Both the position numbers and the translations under genes were made by a program. Positions 42,882-52,314 of a stretch of DNA of 64,000 bases are shown here, piece after piece; positions within the stretch are counted from its first letter, which is position 1, and each line of letters begins with the position of its first letter. This DNA is from UBA4408 sp002389785. GTDB lineage: Bacteria; Bacteroidota; Bacteroidia; UBA4408. The stretch spans positions 124,001-188,000 of the forward strand of contig DAORJK010000003.1 in assembly GCA_035438985.1 (NCBI GenBank). Direction: 5' to 3'. The notes under the pieces are model-generated. The model was not told where the DNA came from and ran no database searches. It was given only the letters and a program-made list of their open reading frames with translations.

Positions 42882-45566
42882 TTATTGTACATATTTCTGA
42901 TTAAAAAACGCCTCGTAAGCAGCTACATCTTTGTTTTTGTACAATAAAGGGTAGTTTTCAATGGATATTACTAGCACTTTTAATTTTTCCAATTCGGGAA
43001 CCCCTTTGAACAAGGTGGTATTTGCTTTAACCACGCCTAAATATTCCATAGCTTTTACTTTATTTGGAAAGGATTTTACCGAAACCATTTGCAACTCATT
43101 GCTAAATATTAAATCGCTGATATTGAGTTGTAAGCTTCCAAAATTTTCATCGTTAAAATCTGAAATATCTGCTTTTTGCTGAGCCATATTCACTCCCGCT
43201 TTGGGATACAATACCACAAAAAAGTGTTCCGATTCGGCATTAAAGCTATAGGGTGTTGCTTGTTGCTTTTTTGTGGTATCTGAAGCCAACTTAACCTCTG
43301 CAGGCTTTTGCGCTGCTTGTAATTTAAGTAAAACCTCAACCATACTTGCTGCTCGTACTTTTACATCTTCCTTGGGATATTTTGCTACAACCAATCGCAA
43401 GGCTTTTATGTACTCGTCGAGGGTGCCGGTTTTACCAATGCATTGAGCTTTTAGGAAATCGTATTTAGGTTTGTATTTGCTGTTGGGAAACAAGGTGTCG
43501 GCGGTAGCACAATTTACCAGCACCTGACTGTAATTTTGAGCTAAAAATAAATCGTAGGTTTGCTCGTAATACTTGGTAGCTTCACTTTTACTGAAAGCTT
43601 TGTTTTTTCCATAATTGGGGTCCTTTATTAACAAGGCATAGTCGCTATTTGGATAATCGTTTAATAAAATGTTCTTGTATTTCAATGCATTGGGCTCGTC
43701 TTCGGCTTGGGTATAGGCTTGAAACAATTGAAAATAGCAACTTAGTTTGTAGCGATTCTCCGGAAAACGACGCAATAATTCCTCATAAGCTTGAATCGAT
43801 TTATCGTTAAAAAACAGTTGATCGCGATAAATCGAAGCCATGTCGTAAAAGGCATTCACAATGGTATCGTTCGATTTTTTTATAGCATCAGAAGTTAAGG
43901 GAATATCTTTCAACATACTGGCTTTATCGCGGTATACCAAACCATCCTTGCCAATTTCCGACTTGGCATCGCCTGCTGCTGAATCGCTGGCTTGGCTGGT
44001 ACTGTTACCAAAATCATCGGTAAGCGCTTGTTGCTGTTTGTTGCTTCGGCGCCAGTTGTCTTCGAGTTTACGGTTGCCCCATTTTTTTTGAAATTCGGTA
44101 AAGCCAAAACTGAGCGTTTGTTGGTTATAAAAATACCAACCTTTTTCGCCGGTTCCTCCCGGAAAGCCCATTCCACCTCCGGGACCTCCGCCGGTGGTTA
44201 AGCTTTGCGGTAAACTTTGCAACTTTTCCTGATTCTCTTTCTCTTCTGCTTCTTTTTCCTTTTTAGCAATGGCTGCGGCTTTCGCATCTGCTTCTAGTTT
44301 TTCGAGCAATTTACTGCGGGTAGCTTCGTCTAATTTAGCAATGCTTTGCAAACTGTCTTCGCGTTCAATGGTAAGCATATCCTTCACTAATCCATTGAGG
44401 CTTTTTGATTTCGTTACAATATCCTCATAATCGGGAAATTCGGGATTTATTAATCCAACCGCAGTATCGTAATAAGCTTGGGCTCCTTTAAAATCAGGAA
44501 TCTGAAGGTAAATATCCCCCAGTTTTAAACTCGACATGGCTTTTTGATAGTTATTAGAAGTGCTCTTCTGAATTGAAGTATGAAGGTACTCCATTGCTTG
44601 CTCACGCTGCTTTTCCTTATCGGCAATTTCGGCAAGCGCATAGTAAATTTGATCTTGAAATTCAGTGTTTTTATCGTCGCGCAACATTTTTTTGAGGCGC
44701 TTTTTTAAATCGGCTGTATTCCCGGTACTTACATCGAAGCAACGTGCCTCGTTCATTTTGGCACTGAAAGCCATTTCGTAAGGCGGGTTCATTTTTATTA
44801 CCTCGGTAAAATACTTAGAGGCCTTTTTTAATTGTCCTTGTTTTTGATACAATTGTCCTAAAACAAAGGTATAGCGTGTTTTGTCGCGTTTGCTTTTAGT
44901 AAGTGGAATGGCCTTGGTAAGGTTTTCAATGGCATAAGTATAATCGTCCTTTTTGCAATAAAAATCAGCACAAATAGCATAGAATTCGCCCAGCAATCGG
45001 GCAGGAAATTTTTTATCGTAACGAATCTGATCCATTATTTCTTCGGCAATTACCGAAGTACCTACTTCGTTTTGGCAACGAAACGACCAAAGCATTGCTT
45101 CGTAATGAGAAGGCAGCTTTTTGTATTGAAACTGCATAAAATCAAATACTTCCAACGCATCAATGTAATTGTGTCGGTAAAAATGCGATTTCCCAATAAG
45201 CAGGTAGCTGTCGTCAATCCAATTGCAATGCTCTTCTCCTTTTAAAAAAATGGAATGCCGCTCAATTACCGAAGAAGCCTTTTTATAGGTTTTATCCATT
45301 TCGGCCGTAAGGCTTTGCGACTCCTTTAAATCGGTATAATTAAACACCGGAATGATTCGTTCAAAGTGGTCGACATGGTTTTTGTACAGCTTATCGAGTC
45401 CTTCTTTCATGCTTTCTCTGGCATAAAAGTACCCGTTGTAGCGCGAGGTTAAATTGTGGTAAGCACGTGTAGCCACGGTGTTTTTTTTAGTGGTACAGCC
45501 TGCAAGGAGTAGCACCAAGACCAGTGGTAATAAACGTGTAAAAAATATATGTAGTTGTTTTGTCAA
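42882..45566 (-). CDS. porW: T9SS lipoprotein PorW/SprE (TPR)
   Basis: 894 residues. A lipoprotein signal (L-L-L-A-G-C-T-T-K-K) is followed by the family opening T-R-A-Y-H-N-L-T-S-R-Y-N-G-Y-F and many tetratricopeptide-like helices in two blocks. A low-complexity K/E/A-rich segment (about 415-450) and a glycine-rich stretch separate the blocks. PorW/SprE links the periplasmic/inner-membrane T9SS motor parts to outer-membrane components and is needed for secretion and gliding. Start is TTG at 45566: the frame is closed by a stop about 13 codons upstream and offers no ATG. Divergent from atpD. Confidence 0.9.
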   Translation of the reverse strand: MTKQLHIFFTRLLPLVLVLLLAGCTTKKNTVATRAYHNLTSRYNGYFYARESMKEGLDKLYKNHVDHFERIIPVFNYTDLKESQSLTAEMDKTYKKASSVIERHSIFLKGEEHCNWIDDSYLLIGKSHFYRHNYIDALEVFDFMQFQYKKLPSHYEAMLWSFRCQNEVGTSVIAEEIMDQIRYDKKFPARLLGEFYAICADFYCKKDDYTYAIENLTKAIPLTKSKRDKTRYTFVLGQLYQKQGQLKKASKYFTEVIKMNPPYEMAFSAKMNEARCFDVSTGNTADLKKRLKKMLRDDKNTEFQDQIYYALAEIADKEKQREQAMEYLHTSIQKSTSNNYQKAMSSLKLGDIYLQIPDFKGAQAYYDTAVGLINPEFPDYEDIVTKSKSLNGLVKDMLTIEREDSLQSIAKLDEATRSKLLEKLEADAKAAAIAKKEKEAEEKENQEKLQSLPQSLTTGGGPGGGMGFPGGTGEKGWYFYNQQTLSFGFTEFQKKWGNRKLEDNWRRSNKQQQALTDDFGNSTSQASDSAAGDAKSEIGKDGLVYRDKASMLKDIPLTSDAIKKSNDTIVNAFYDMASIYRDQLFFNDKSIQAYEELLRRFPENRYKLSCYFQLFQAYTQAEDEPNALKYKNILLNDYPNSDYALLIKDPNYGKNKAFSKSEATKYYEQTYDLFLAQNYSQVLVNCATADTLFPNSKYKPKYDFLKAQCIGKTGTLDEYIKALRLVVAKYPKEDVKVRAASMVEVLLKLQAAQKPAEVKLASDTTKKQQATPYSFNAESEHFFVVLYPKAGVNMAQQKADISDFNDENFGSLQLNISDLIFSNELQMVSVKSFPNKVKAMEYLGVVKANTTLFKGVPELEKLKVLVISIENYPLLYKNKDVAAYEAFFNQKYVQ

Positions 45567-45783
45567 AACTCGAGTACTGATAGCTGGTAGTGCCTTAACT
45601 TATTTTTGACAAAAATATTTTAATTTTTGGGAAAAATGGGCTTTTTGAAATTTATCAAGCATCTGAAGCTCGTTTTTTAAAGTGTTTACTCTTTTTTAGA
45701 TTTCGGAAAAGCGCTAAAACAGGTAAAAAAAATGAATGTGAAAGATAATAGGCTGTATAATTTTAAAATGTGCAAGAAAAACT

Positions 45784-45791
45784 TACTTTTG
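45784..45791 (+). promoter_or_regulatory. Candidate -7 box for atpD
   Basis: TACTTTTG, identical to the box before trpS, 41 bases before the atpD ATG. No clear -33 TTTG. Confidence 0.45.
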
Positions 45792-45832
45792 CGCTCGATT
45801 TTAAAAATTGTTACAATTTAATCCCAAAAATA

Positions 45833-47350
45833 ATGTCGAGTCAAGTAGGTAAAATTTCACAAATTATCGGACCTGTAATTGACGTATCCTTTGATACTAC
45901 TACAATGCAGCTTCCCAAAATATTAGATGCTCTTGAAATAACTAAAGAGAACGGACAAAAAATTATATTGGAGTGCCAAAAGCACATTGGTGAAGATACC
46001 ATTCGTACCGTGGCAATGGACAGTAGTGATGGATTGCGAAGAGGGATGGACGTTGTTGCTACCGGAATGCCTATAAAAATGCCAATTGGCGAGCAGGTAA
46101 AAGGACGTTTATACAATGTTGTGGGTGAGGCTATTGATGGAATTGGCCCTACTCCTAATACCAACGGTTTACCTATTCACCGTGAGCCACCAAAATTTGA
46201 AGAATTATCGCCTGCTAACGAGGTGTTGTATACCGGAATTAAAGTAATCGACTTACTAGAGCCATACGCAAAAGGAGGAAAAATTGGTTTGTTTGGAGGT
46301 GCGGGAGTTGGTAAAACAGTATTGATTATGGAGTTGGTAAATAACATTGCTAAGGCCTACTCAGGTCTTTCGGTATTTGCCGGTGTAGGGGAACGTACAC
46401 GTGAAGGAAACGATTTGTTGCGTGAGTTTATTGAGTCGGATGTAATTAAATACGGAAAGGAGTTTAAACACAGCATGGAACAAGGCGGTTGGGATTTGAG
46501 CAAGGTGGATATGAAAGAACTTGCCGATTCAAAAGCTACTTTGGTGTTTGGTCAGATGAACGAACCTCCCGGAGCTCGTGCTCGTGTGGCATTAAGTGGT
46601 TTAACCATGGCGGAGTATTTCCGTGATGGAGATGCCAGCGATAAATCAGGTGCAGGACGTGATATATTATTTTTTATTGATAACATTTTCCGCTTTACTC
46701 AAGCAGGTTCTGAGGTATCGGCTTTATTAGGTCGTATGCCTTCAGCAGTAGGTTACCAACCAACGTTGGCAACAGAGATGGGTGCCATGCAGGAGCGTAT
46801 TACCTCAACTAAACGTGGATCTATTACTTCAGTACAAGCCGTTTATGTACCTGCGGATGACTTAACCGATCCGGCTCCGGCAACTACCTTTGCTCACTTG
46901 GATGCTACTACGGTATTGAGTCGTAAAATTGCCGAGTTGGGTATTTACCCTGCGGTAGATCCATTGGATAGTACTTCTCGTATCTTAACGCCAACAGTAT
47001 TGGGAGATAAGCATTACAACACCGCACAACGCGTAAAAGAAATTTTACAACGCTACAAAGAGTTGCAAGATATTATTGCCATTTTGGGTATGGATGAATT
47101 AAGTGAGGAAGATAAATTGGTAGTATCTCGTGCACGTCGAGTTCAACGTTTCTTATCGCAACCTTTCCACGTAGCTGAGCAGTTTACCGGATTAAAAGGA
47201 GTATTGGTTTCTATCGAAGATACCATCAAAGGGTTTAACATGATTATGGATGGGGAAGTGGATGAATATCCTGAAGCAGCATTCAACTTAGTTGGAACCA
47301 TTGAAGATGCGATTGAAAAAGGTAAGAAATTACTGGCAGAAGCAAATTAA
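45833..47350 (+). CDS. atpD: F0F1 ATP synthase beta subunit
   Basis: 505 residues from ATG 45833; an in-frame GTG 63 bases earlier lies over the promoter and is rejected. Catalytic subunit of F1. The P-loop is G-G-A-G-V-G-K-T (155-162); catalytic G-E-R-T-R-E-G and D-N-I-F-R-F-T-Q are present. Its operon holds only atpD and atpC; the remaining subunits are not in this window. Confidence 0.98.
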   Translation: MSSQVGKISQIIGPVIDVSFDTTTMQLPKILDALEITKENGQKIILECQKHIGEDTIRTVAMDSSDGLRRGMDVVATGMPIKMPIGEQVKGRLYNVVGEAIDGIGPTPNTNGLPIHREPPKFEELSPANEVLYTGIKVIDLLEPYAKGGKIGLFGGAGVGKTVLIMELVNNIAKAYSGLSVFAGVGERTREGNDLLREFIESDVIKYGKEFKHSMEQGGWDLSKVDMKELADSKATLVFGQMNEPPGARARVALSGLTMAEYFRDGDASDKSGAGRDILFFIDNIFRFTQAGSEVSALLGRMPSAVGYQPTLATEMGAMQERITSTKRGSITSVQAVYVPADDLTDPAPATTFAHLDATTVLSRKIAELGIYPAVDPLDSTSRILTPTVLGDKHYNTAQRVKEILQRYKELQDIIAILGMDELSEEDKLVVSRARRVQRFLSQPFHVAEQFTGLKGVLVSIEDTIKGFNMIMDGEVDEYPEAAFNLVGTIEDAIEKGKKLLAEAN

Positions 47351-47378
47351 TTGAATATAGATTACTAGATTAAAAACA

Positions 47379-47615
47379 ATGCATTTAGAAATAATTACTC
47401 CCGATAAAAAGTTGTTTAGTGGCGAAGTGAAAGCGATTTCAGTTCCGGGTACCGATGGTTCATTAGGTATTTTGAATCGTCATGCTCCATTGATTTCTTC
47501 TTTGAAGAATGGAGTGGTAAAAGTAACCGACAACAAACAAACCGTGCACAATTTCGAAATTAACGGTGGGGTAATTGAAGTGTTGAATAATAAGGTAATT
47601 GTGTTGGCAGAGTAA
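47379..47615 (+). CDS. atpC: F0F1 ATP synthase epsilon subunit
   Basis: 78 residues containing only the N-terminal beta-sandwich domain (M-H-L-E-I-I-T-P-D-K, G-T-D-G-S-L-G-I-L-N-R-H-A-P-L). The C-terminal helical pair that inhibits ATP hydrolysis in E. coli is absent, as is usual in Bacteroidota. Starts 28 bases after atpD; a strong terminator follows. Confidence 0.95.
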   Translation: MHLEIITPDKKLFSGEVKAISVPGTDGSLGILNRHAPLISSLKNGVVKVTDNKQTVHNFEINGGVIEVLNNKVIVLAE

Positions 47616-47630
47616 TTAGTAAGAATTCAA

Positions 47631-47666
47631 AAAAAATACCGTTAGAAATTCTAACGGTATTTTTTT
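47631..47666. terminator. Bidirectional terminator between atpC and the YdeI-like gene
   Basis: Arms AAAAAATACCGTTAG (47631-47645) and CTAACGGTATTTTTT (47651-47665) with a five-base loop. Flanking A and T runs suit termination on both strands, serving the convergent genes on either side. Confidence 0.9.
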
Positions 47667-47669
47667 TAC

Positions 47670-48287
47670 CTATTTTTTAAGGTACTTCCAATTACGTATT
47701 TTACCCTCACTAACCCATTCAATTGCTCTAGCTAGTCTTTTCAGCTTAGTAGCATCGGTTTTCGCCTCGGCAATCCATTCGGCATATTCGCGTTGTTGTG
47801 AAGCCGAAAATTTTTGAAATTCAGCAAGTGCCTTTTTGTTTTTGTTTAATGCATCACTTAATACTTGCGGCATCACAAGCTTCTTGGGGGTGGGTGGCTT
47901 TTTTTCAACTTTAACTCCCGCCTCATTTAATTTCATGTGTTGCTTAATAAAATCAAGCATTGCCTTGTCGGGAGGCAAATCAGTTATTGCTGTCATGCGA
48001 CCTAAATGACCCATGGCTTCACCTCCATTGTTTTTTCGCTCGCCTAAATAATTGTGCTCATCTTGGAGCAACTTGGCTTTCCAAAAACCACCTACACAAT
48101 GCGCTTTAAACGCTGCAAAATTAAACATGGGCCCTTTGTAATCAAAGAAAGGCATACCCCACTTAATTGTTTCCGTTACTTCAGGGCAAGCCTTGTGAAT
48201 TAAGTTACGCATGTGCGTTAAAATGGGTTGGGCAAAAAGCGGTGCTTTGGCAATGTACGTATCGATGCGTTTGTCTTTTGTAGCCAT
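47670..48287 (-). CDS. YdeI/OmpD-associated family protein with DUF1801-like domain
   Basis: 205 residues from ATG 48287. The N-terminal 130 residues match the DUF1801 pattern (H-M-R-N-L-I-H-K-A-C-P-E-V-T-E-T-I-K-W-G-M-P-F-F). The C-terminal part matches the YdeI/OmpD-associated tail (F-S-A-S-Q-Q-R-E-Y-A-E-W-I-A-E-A-K ... R-L-A-R-A-I-E-W-V-S-E-G-K). Cytosolic, function unknown. An upstream in-frame start at 48311 is possible but the ATG gives the standard N-terminus. Confidence 0.85.
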   Translation of the reverse strand: MATKDKRIDTYIAKAPLFAQPILTHMRNLIHKACPEVTETIKWGMPFFDYKGPMFNFAAFKAHCVGGFWKAKLLQDEHNYLGERKNNGGEAMGHLGRMTAITDLPPDKAMLDFIKQHMKLNEAGVKVEKKPPTPKKLVMPQVLSDALNKNKKALAEFQKFSASQQREYAEWIAEAKTDATKLKRLARAIEWVSEGKIRNWKYLKK

Positions 48288-48353
48288 TGAAACCTGTATT
48301 GAAAAACACAAATTTAAAATTATCTCAACTACATTGCCAAGCCTCCTTTTCTA

Positions 48354-50744
48354 TTAATTACTGAGCACAGCTTCCTCCTTTTGCTTCAACAAATTTGTAT
48401 ACATGGCTTTAATGCTGTTTTCGCTGCGTAAAAACACACTTGTTAAAAAGTTGAGATCGTTGGTGTGTTTAAATGCTTCACGATAATAGGCGATTTCTTG
48501 ATCTGTCCAGGTTTCGTGTGAGCGTGGAAAAGTTTTACGCAGTTCACGAACTGCATCTGTCAAGTTTTCGCCACTTTTTAAAATGGGTAAGTTAGCTACC
48601 GCCCGCTTTAAATTTTGTTGCGAATTCTCATTCAAATGATTGTAATAAGGTGCCGCGAAAAAGTCTTGCACTTGTTGCTGGGTGTTTGCATAAAAATGCT
48701 TTTCAAAATACGCCAATAAAACCGGTCGCAGTGTTGTATATTTTGTGACTCCTTCGAGCACTCCAAAAAACGAAACTGCATGGCGGGCATCGGTTAACTT
48801 GGTACTGGATGAACCCAACAATAATTTTCCAAGTGTGTGGTGCGATAAACCAATGCTTTTGGCTTTCATTTCATCAGCATATACTTTTATTTTTTCATCG
48901 CTAATAAAATCGCTTAAGCGCAGCTTTTTTTGTCGGGAATGCTGTTCGCAATAGCCTTGAATTATTTTCATAAAATCATGTCCGTAACGCTCCATTTTTG
49001 CTGTTGAAACTCCCGAAATTCCTAACATCTCCTGTTCATTACAAGGCAATTGCTCAACCATTGAAGCCAAGGTAACATCGCCAAAAACAATAAATGGAGG
49101 CATTCCCAAACTGTCGGCAATTTGCTTTCGCAAGCTGCGTAATTCTTCAAACAGGGGATGTTGCTTGACTTCCGATGTTGCTGAAGTTGCCGGTTTTTGT
49201 AATTTGTTTTTTGTGGTAGGTGCCTCTGTTACTGTTTCAACAAATTGCAATTTCGCTTCGCCTTGTAAAATTTTCTTTCCAAATGGTGTAGCTTTTAATG
49301 CATAATTTTCGTCGTAGGCCATTTCAATGGCTCCCAGTTGCAGCATTTGCATCAGGTAGCTTTGCCAACGTTCAAAACTAAGCTCTGCCCCTTTGCCATA
49401 GGTTTTCAATTTATCAAATCCTTGCGTAAAAATTTCGGCACTTTTACTTCCTCTTAAAATATTTATAAGCATGTTGAATCCTATTTTTTCGCCGGCACGC
49501 AGCAAAGCTGATAAGGCCTTTTGCGCAAAAATACTTCCTTCAATAAAGGAAGGTGGATTTTTACACACATCACAATTACCGCAATTTTCGGTGATGCTTT
49601 CGCTGAAATAATTCAACAATATTATTCTTCTGCAAATGCGGGCTTCTGCTAATTCCTGCATTTGGCGCAACTTTTCGAGATTAAGTGTTGCATTTGCACT
49701 TTCGGTAGCAAAGCGCTTTAACGAAATAATATCTGCTACCGAAAAGTACAATACCGTAGTTGCCGGTAGTCCGTCCCGCCCGGCGCGACCAATTTCCTGG
49801 TAGTAGCTTTCAATGTTTTTGGGTAAATTATAATGTATAACATAGCGCACATTCGATTTGTCAATTCCCATCCCAAAGGCAACAGTAGCAATAATTACAC
49901 GTATGTCGTCTTTGGTAAAAGCTTCTTGTACAGCACTTCTTTCTTCGGATGCCAAGCCTGCATGGTAATGCGCACAATTAATTCCCATTGCCTTTAACTT
50001 ACCACTTAATTTTTCTGTCCCTTTTCGCGATAAGCAGTAAATAATCCCGGAATCTGTAGGATGCTGTTGAATGAGTGAAACTATTTCTGCTATTTTTTTC
50101 GACTCTTTAGTTCCGCGCTTAACTGCAATACTCAGGTTTTTTCTATCAAAAGACGAAATAAATTGTTCGGGATCCCGCAGCTTCAATTGTTGCAATATAT
50201 CCTTGCGGGTAACTTTGTCGGCAGTTGCAGTTAGCGCAATAAAAGGAACATTCGGAAATTTTAAACGCAAAAATCCCAATTGGGTGTATTCAGGGCGAAA
50301 ATCGTGACCCCAACTGCTAATGCAATGTGCTTCATCAATCGCCACCAAAGAAATGGTGATTTCATTTAAAAAAGTATCACGCAATTGCACAATGGTTTCG
50401 GGAGCCATGTATAAAAGTTTGGTTATACCATTGCGGCATTTTTCTTTTACTGCATTGGTTTCCTCAAAACTAAGTGAGGAGTTTATAAATTCTGCTTCAA
50501 TTCCATTAGCTTGCAACGCTTGCACTTGATCCTTCATTAAGGCAATAAGTGGCGATACAACCAATGCAGTTCCTGGTTTAAGTAAAGCCGGCACTTGGTA
50601 GCAAATTGATTTCCCGCCGCCGGTGGGCATTAGCACCAATGCATCTTTTCCACTGCACACGGCAGTGATTGCCGCTTCCTGCATAGGACGAAATTGGTCA
50701 AAACCAAATTGCTTTTTTAATAGGTCGATGGGTTGAATAGCCAT
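48354..50744 (-). CDS. recQ: ATP-dependent DNA helicase RecQ
   Basis: 796 residues from ATG 50744 (an earlier in-frame start adds 14 non-conserved residues). Superfamily 2 3'-5' helicase for recombination repair. Walker A is TGGGKS (41-46), DEAH at 137-140, then the RecQ-specific S-S-W-G-H-D-F-R-P-E-Y loop. A zinc-binding site (C-R-R ... N-C-G-N-C-D-V-C), an RQC winged helix and an HRDC domain (L-F-E-E-L-R-S-L-R-K-Q-I-A) follow. A C-terminal helix-turn-helix-like extension (last ~180 residues) is found in longer Bacteroidota RecQs. Located downstream of ssb. Confidence 0.96.
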   Translation of the reverse strand: MAIQPIDLLKKQFGFDQFRPMQEAAITAVCSGKDALVLMPTGGGKSICYQVPALLKPGTALVVSPLIALMKDQVQALQANGIEAEFINSSLSFEETNAVKEKCRNGITKLLYMAPETIVQLRDTFLNEITISLVAIDEAHCISSWGHDFRPEYTQLGFLRLKFPNVPFIALTATADKVTRKDILQQLKLRDPEQFISSFDRKNLSIAVKRGTKESKKIAEIVSLIQQHPTDSGIIYCLSRKGTEKLSGKLKAMGINCAHYHAGLASEERSAVQEAFTKDDIRVIIATVAFGMGIDKSNVRYVIHYNLPKNIESYYQEIGRAGRDGLPATTVLYFSVADIISLKRFATESANATLNLEKLRQMQELAEARICRRIILLNYFSESITENCGNCDVCKNPPSFIEGSIFAQKALSALLRAGEKIGFNMLINILRGSKSAEIFTQGFDKLKTYGKGAELSFERWQSYLMQMLQLGAIEMAYDENYALKATPFGKKILQGEAKLQFVETVTEAPTTKNKLQKPATSATSEVKQHPLFEELRSLRKQIADSLGMPPFIVFGDVTLASMVEQLPCNEQEMLGISGVSTAKMERYGHDFMKIIQGYCEQHSRQKKLRLSDFISDEKIKVYADEMKAKSIGLSHHTLGKLLLGSSSTKLTDARHAVSFFGVLEGVTKYTTLRPVLLAYFEKHFYANTQQQVQDFFAAPYYNHLNENSQQNLKRAVANLPILKSGENLTDAVRELRKTFPRSHETWTDQEIAYYREAFKHTNDLNFLTSVFLRSENSIKAMYTNLLKQKEEAVLSN

Positions 50745-50774
50745 GTTTGATTCGTGTGAAATAATAAAATAAAA

Positions 50775-50833
50775 ACACAGCAACACAAAATCTGTTCTAC
50801 CACTACTTTCAAACAGTTAATGTGTTACTGTGT
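50775..50833 (-). terminator. Long-stem hairpin between ssb and recQ
   Basis: Arms ACACAGCAACACA (50775-50787) and TGTGTTACTGTGT (50821-50833) pair over 13 positions with one G-U in the minus-strand RNA. The 33-base loop can form an inner CTGTT/AACAG stem. On the minus strand TTTTATTTTATTATTT follows. Fits a terminator or attenuator between ssb and recQ. Confidence 0.5.
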
Positions 50834-50845
50834 AAAACTAGGAAT

Positions 50846-51184
50846 TCAATTCTTTTTGCCTAACATCAACACTTCGTTCACTACAATTTCGGTAATGTAC
50901 TTCTTCTCTCCTTCTTTGTTGTTGTAGCTGCGACTGGTGAGTTTCCCTTCAATAGCTATTTCATTCCCTTTGTCGAGATATTTTTCAACTATCTCAGCAG
51001 TTTTTCCCCAGGCAATTAAATTGTGCCAACAGGTTTCGGTGACCTTTTCACCTTTTAAATTGGTGTAGGTTTCGTTTGTAGCCAAATTTAATTTAGCCAT
51101 TTTTTTTCCTGATTCCAGGTTTTTTACCTCAGGTACTGCGCCTAAGTTTCCAATCAGCCTTACGCTGTTTCTTAAATTGTTCAT
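50846..51184 (-). CDS. ssb: Single-stranded DNA-binding protein, short form
   Basis: 112 residues from ATG 51184. One OB-fold with the usual N-S-V-R-L-I-G-N-L-G, W-H-N-L-I-A-W-G-K and A-I-E-G-K-L-T-S-R-S-Y motifs. The C-terminal acidic tip (D-D-x-I-P-F type) that recruits repair proteins in the main SSB is missing; the protein ends L-M-L-G-K-K-N. It is therefore probably a second, short SSB, possibly used with the neighbouring recQ; the full-length SSB would lie elsewhere. Confidence 0.92.
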   Translation of the reverse strand: MNNLRNSVRLIGNLGAVPEVKNLESGKKMAKLNLATNETYTNLKGEKVTETCWHNLIAWGKTAEIVEKYLDKGNEIAIEGKLTSRSYNNKEGEKKYITEIVVNEVLMLGKKN

Positions 51185-51623
51185 GTTACTTTTTTTAAGG
51201 TTAAACATTTTTCACTCATTAGTGATGATGCAAAACTGCGGCAAACCTGAGACGCAGACAATACTTAAAAAAGACGATTTTTATTATTGAAAATTATTCC
51301 TTCAACTTAGTGTCTTCATGAGCATTGGATAGTACTTTATTAAAACCATGGATTGATGTATCGTAAAGGCAAAAAATAGTTATCCAAACTCAACTTCCAA
51401 TGTTCTCAAAAATTACAAAAAATGCTCCACTAGTTTATCCTACAAAATGAGTAATGAAATTAAGTGTGAAAAAAAATTCCCTTATTTCCGGTGGATTCAA
51501 TATGTTCCAATTGGTTAATGAGCAGTATAAAAATGTTTTTATTACTTATTTAACTTTTATTGGTAGTTAGTAGCAACTACTAATTCAAAATTCTTTTACA
51601 TTTAAATTCTCAAAAAAAAGCAC
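51185..51623. other. 439-base gap between divergent ssb and ABC operon
   Basis: AT-rich, with no coding pattern and no clear TAnnTTTG box. The only structure I see is the perfect dyad at 51567-51583, described separately. Confidence 0.5.
51567..51583. promoter_or_regulatory. Candidate operator upstream of MacAB-like operon
   Basis: Perfect palindrome TTAGTAG-CAA-CTACTAA with seven-base arms, 40 bases before the start of the ABC ATPase gene. Size and place suit a dimeric repressor site. No regulator gene is adjacent. Confidence 0.3.
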
Positions 51624-52289
51624 TTGATACACCTTAGTCAAATAAATAAGTCGTATAAAGTTGGTGCCAACAGCATGCATGTGCTGAAAGGAATTGATAT
51701 GCACATAAAGGAAGGAGAATTGGTTTCTATTATGGGCTCTTCGGGTTCGGGCAAATCAACCTTGCTCAACATACTTGGTTTACTCGACAATTACGACACC
51801 GGAACCTACACACTCAACAATATTTTGATGCGCGATTTGTCGCAAACAAAAGCAGCCCAATTGCGCAATAAATTTTTAGGCTTTGTTTTTCAATCGTTTA
51901 ATTTATTAGCCTTTAAAAATGCCGTTGAAAACATTGCCCTGCCTTTGTATTACCAAAAAGTGGGACGCAAGGAACGAAACAAACTCGCGCTCGAATACCT
52001 CGATCGTGTTGGCTTAAAAGAGTGGGCCAATCATTTACCGAGCGAAATGAGTGGAGGACAAAAACAACGTGTGGCAATTGCGCGTGCCTTGATTTCGAAA
52101 CCCAAAGTAATTTTTGCTGACGAGCCTACGGGAGCACTTGATAGCGCTACATCGCAGGAAGTAATGCAATTATTTAAAGAGGTAAACAAAGAGGGAATTA
52201 CCGTGGTAATTGTTACCCACGAAGATGACATAAGCAAAATGACGGATCGCATTATTCGCTTAAAAGACGGATTAATTGTACACGAATAG
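51624..52289 (+). CDS. ABC transporter ATPase, MacB/LolD type
   Basis: 221 residues. Walker A G-S-S-G-S-G-K-S-T (38-46), signature M-S-G-G-Q (142-146), Walker B V-I-F-A-D-E-P (162-168). The N-terminus (M-I-H-L-S-Q-I-N-K-S-Y-K-V-G) is standard for the family, which fixes TTG 51624 as the start codon. Together with the next three genes it forms a tripartite exporter (ATPase, two FtsX permeases, HlyD adaptor). Substrate unknown; relatives export antibiotics, peptides or lipids. Confidence 0.93.
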   Translation: MIHLSQINKSYKVGANSMHVLKGIDMHIKEGELVSIMGSSGSGKSTLLNILGLLDNYDTGTYTLNNILMRDLSQTKAAQLRNKFLGFVFQSFNLLAFKNAVENIALPLYYQKVGRKERNKLALEYLDRVGLKEWANHLPSEMSGGQKQRVAIARALISKPKVIFADEPTGALDSATSQEVMQLFKEVNKEGITVVIVTHEDDISKMTDRIIRLKDGLIVHE

Positions 52290-52314
52290 TTTAAGTTGAC
52301 TCAACTCACAGCGC

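Noticed and set aside
43900..44200. Plus- and minus-strand open frames of 69-88 codons within porW
   Set aside because: Shadows caused by the low-complexity and glycine-rich linker of PorW/SprE in other frames.
45770..45832. GTG start adding 21 residues to AtpD
   Set aside because: The extension covers the candidate promoter and is absent from normal beta subunits; ATG 45833 gives the standard N-terminus.
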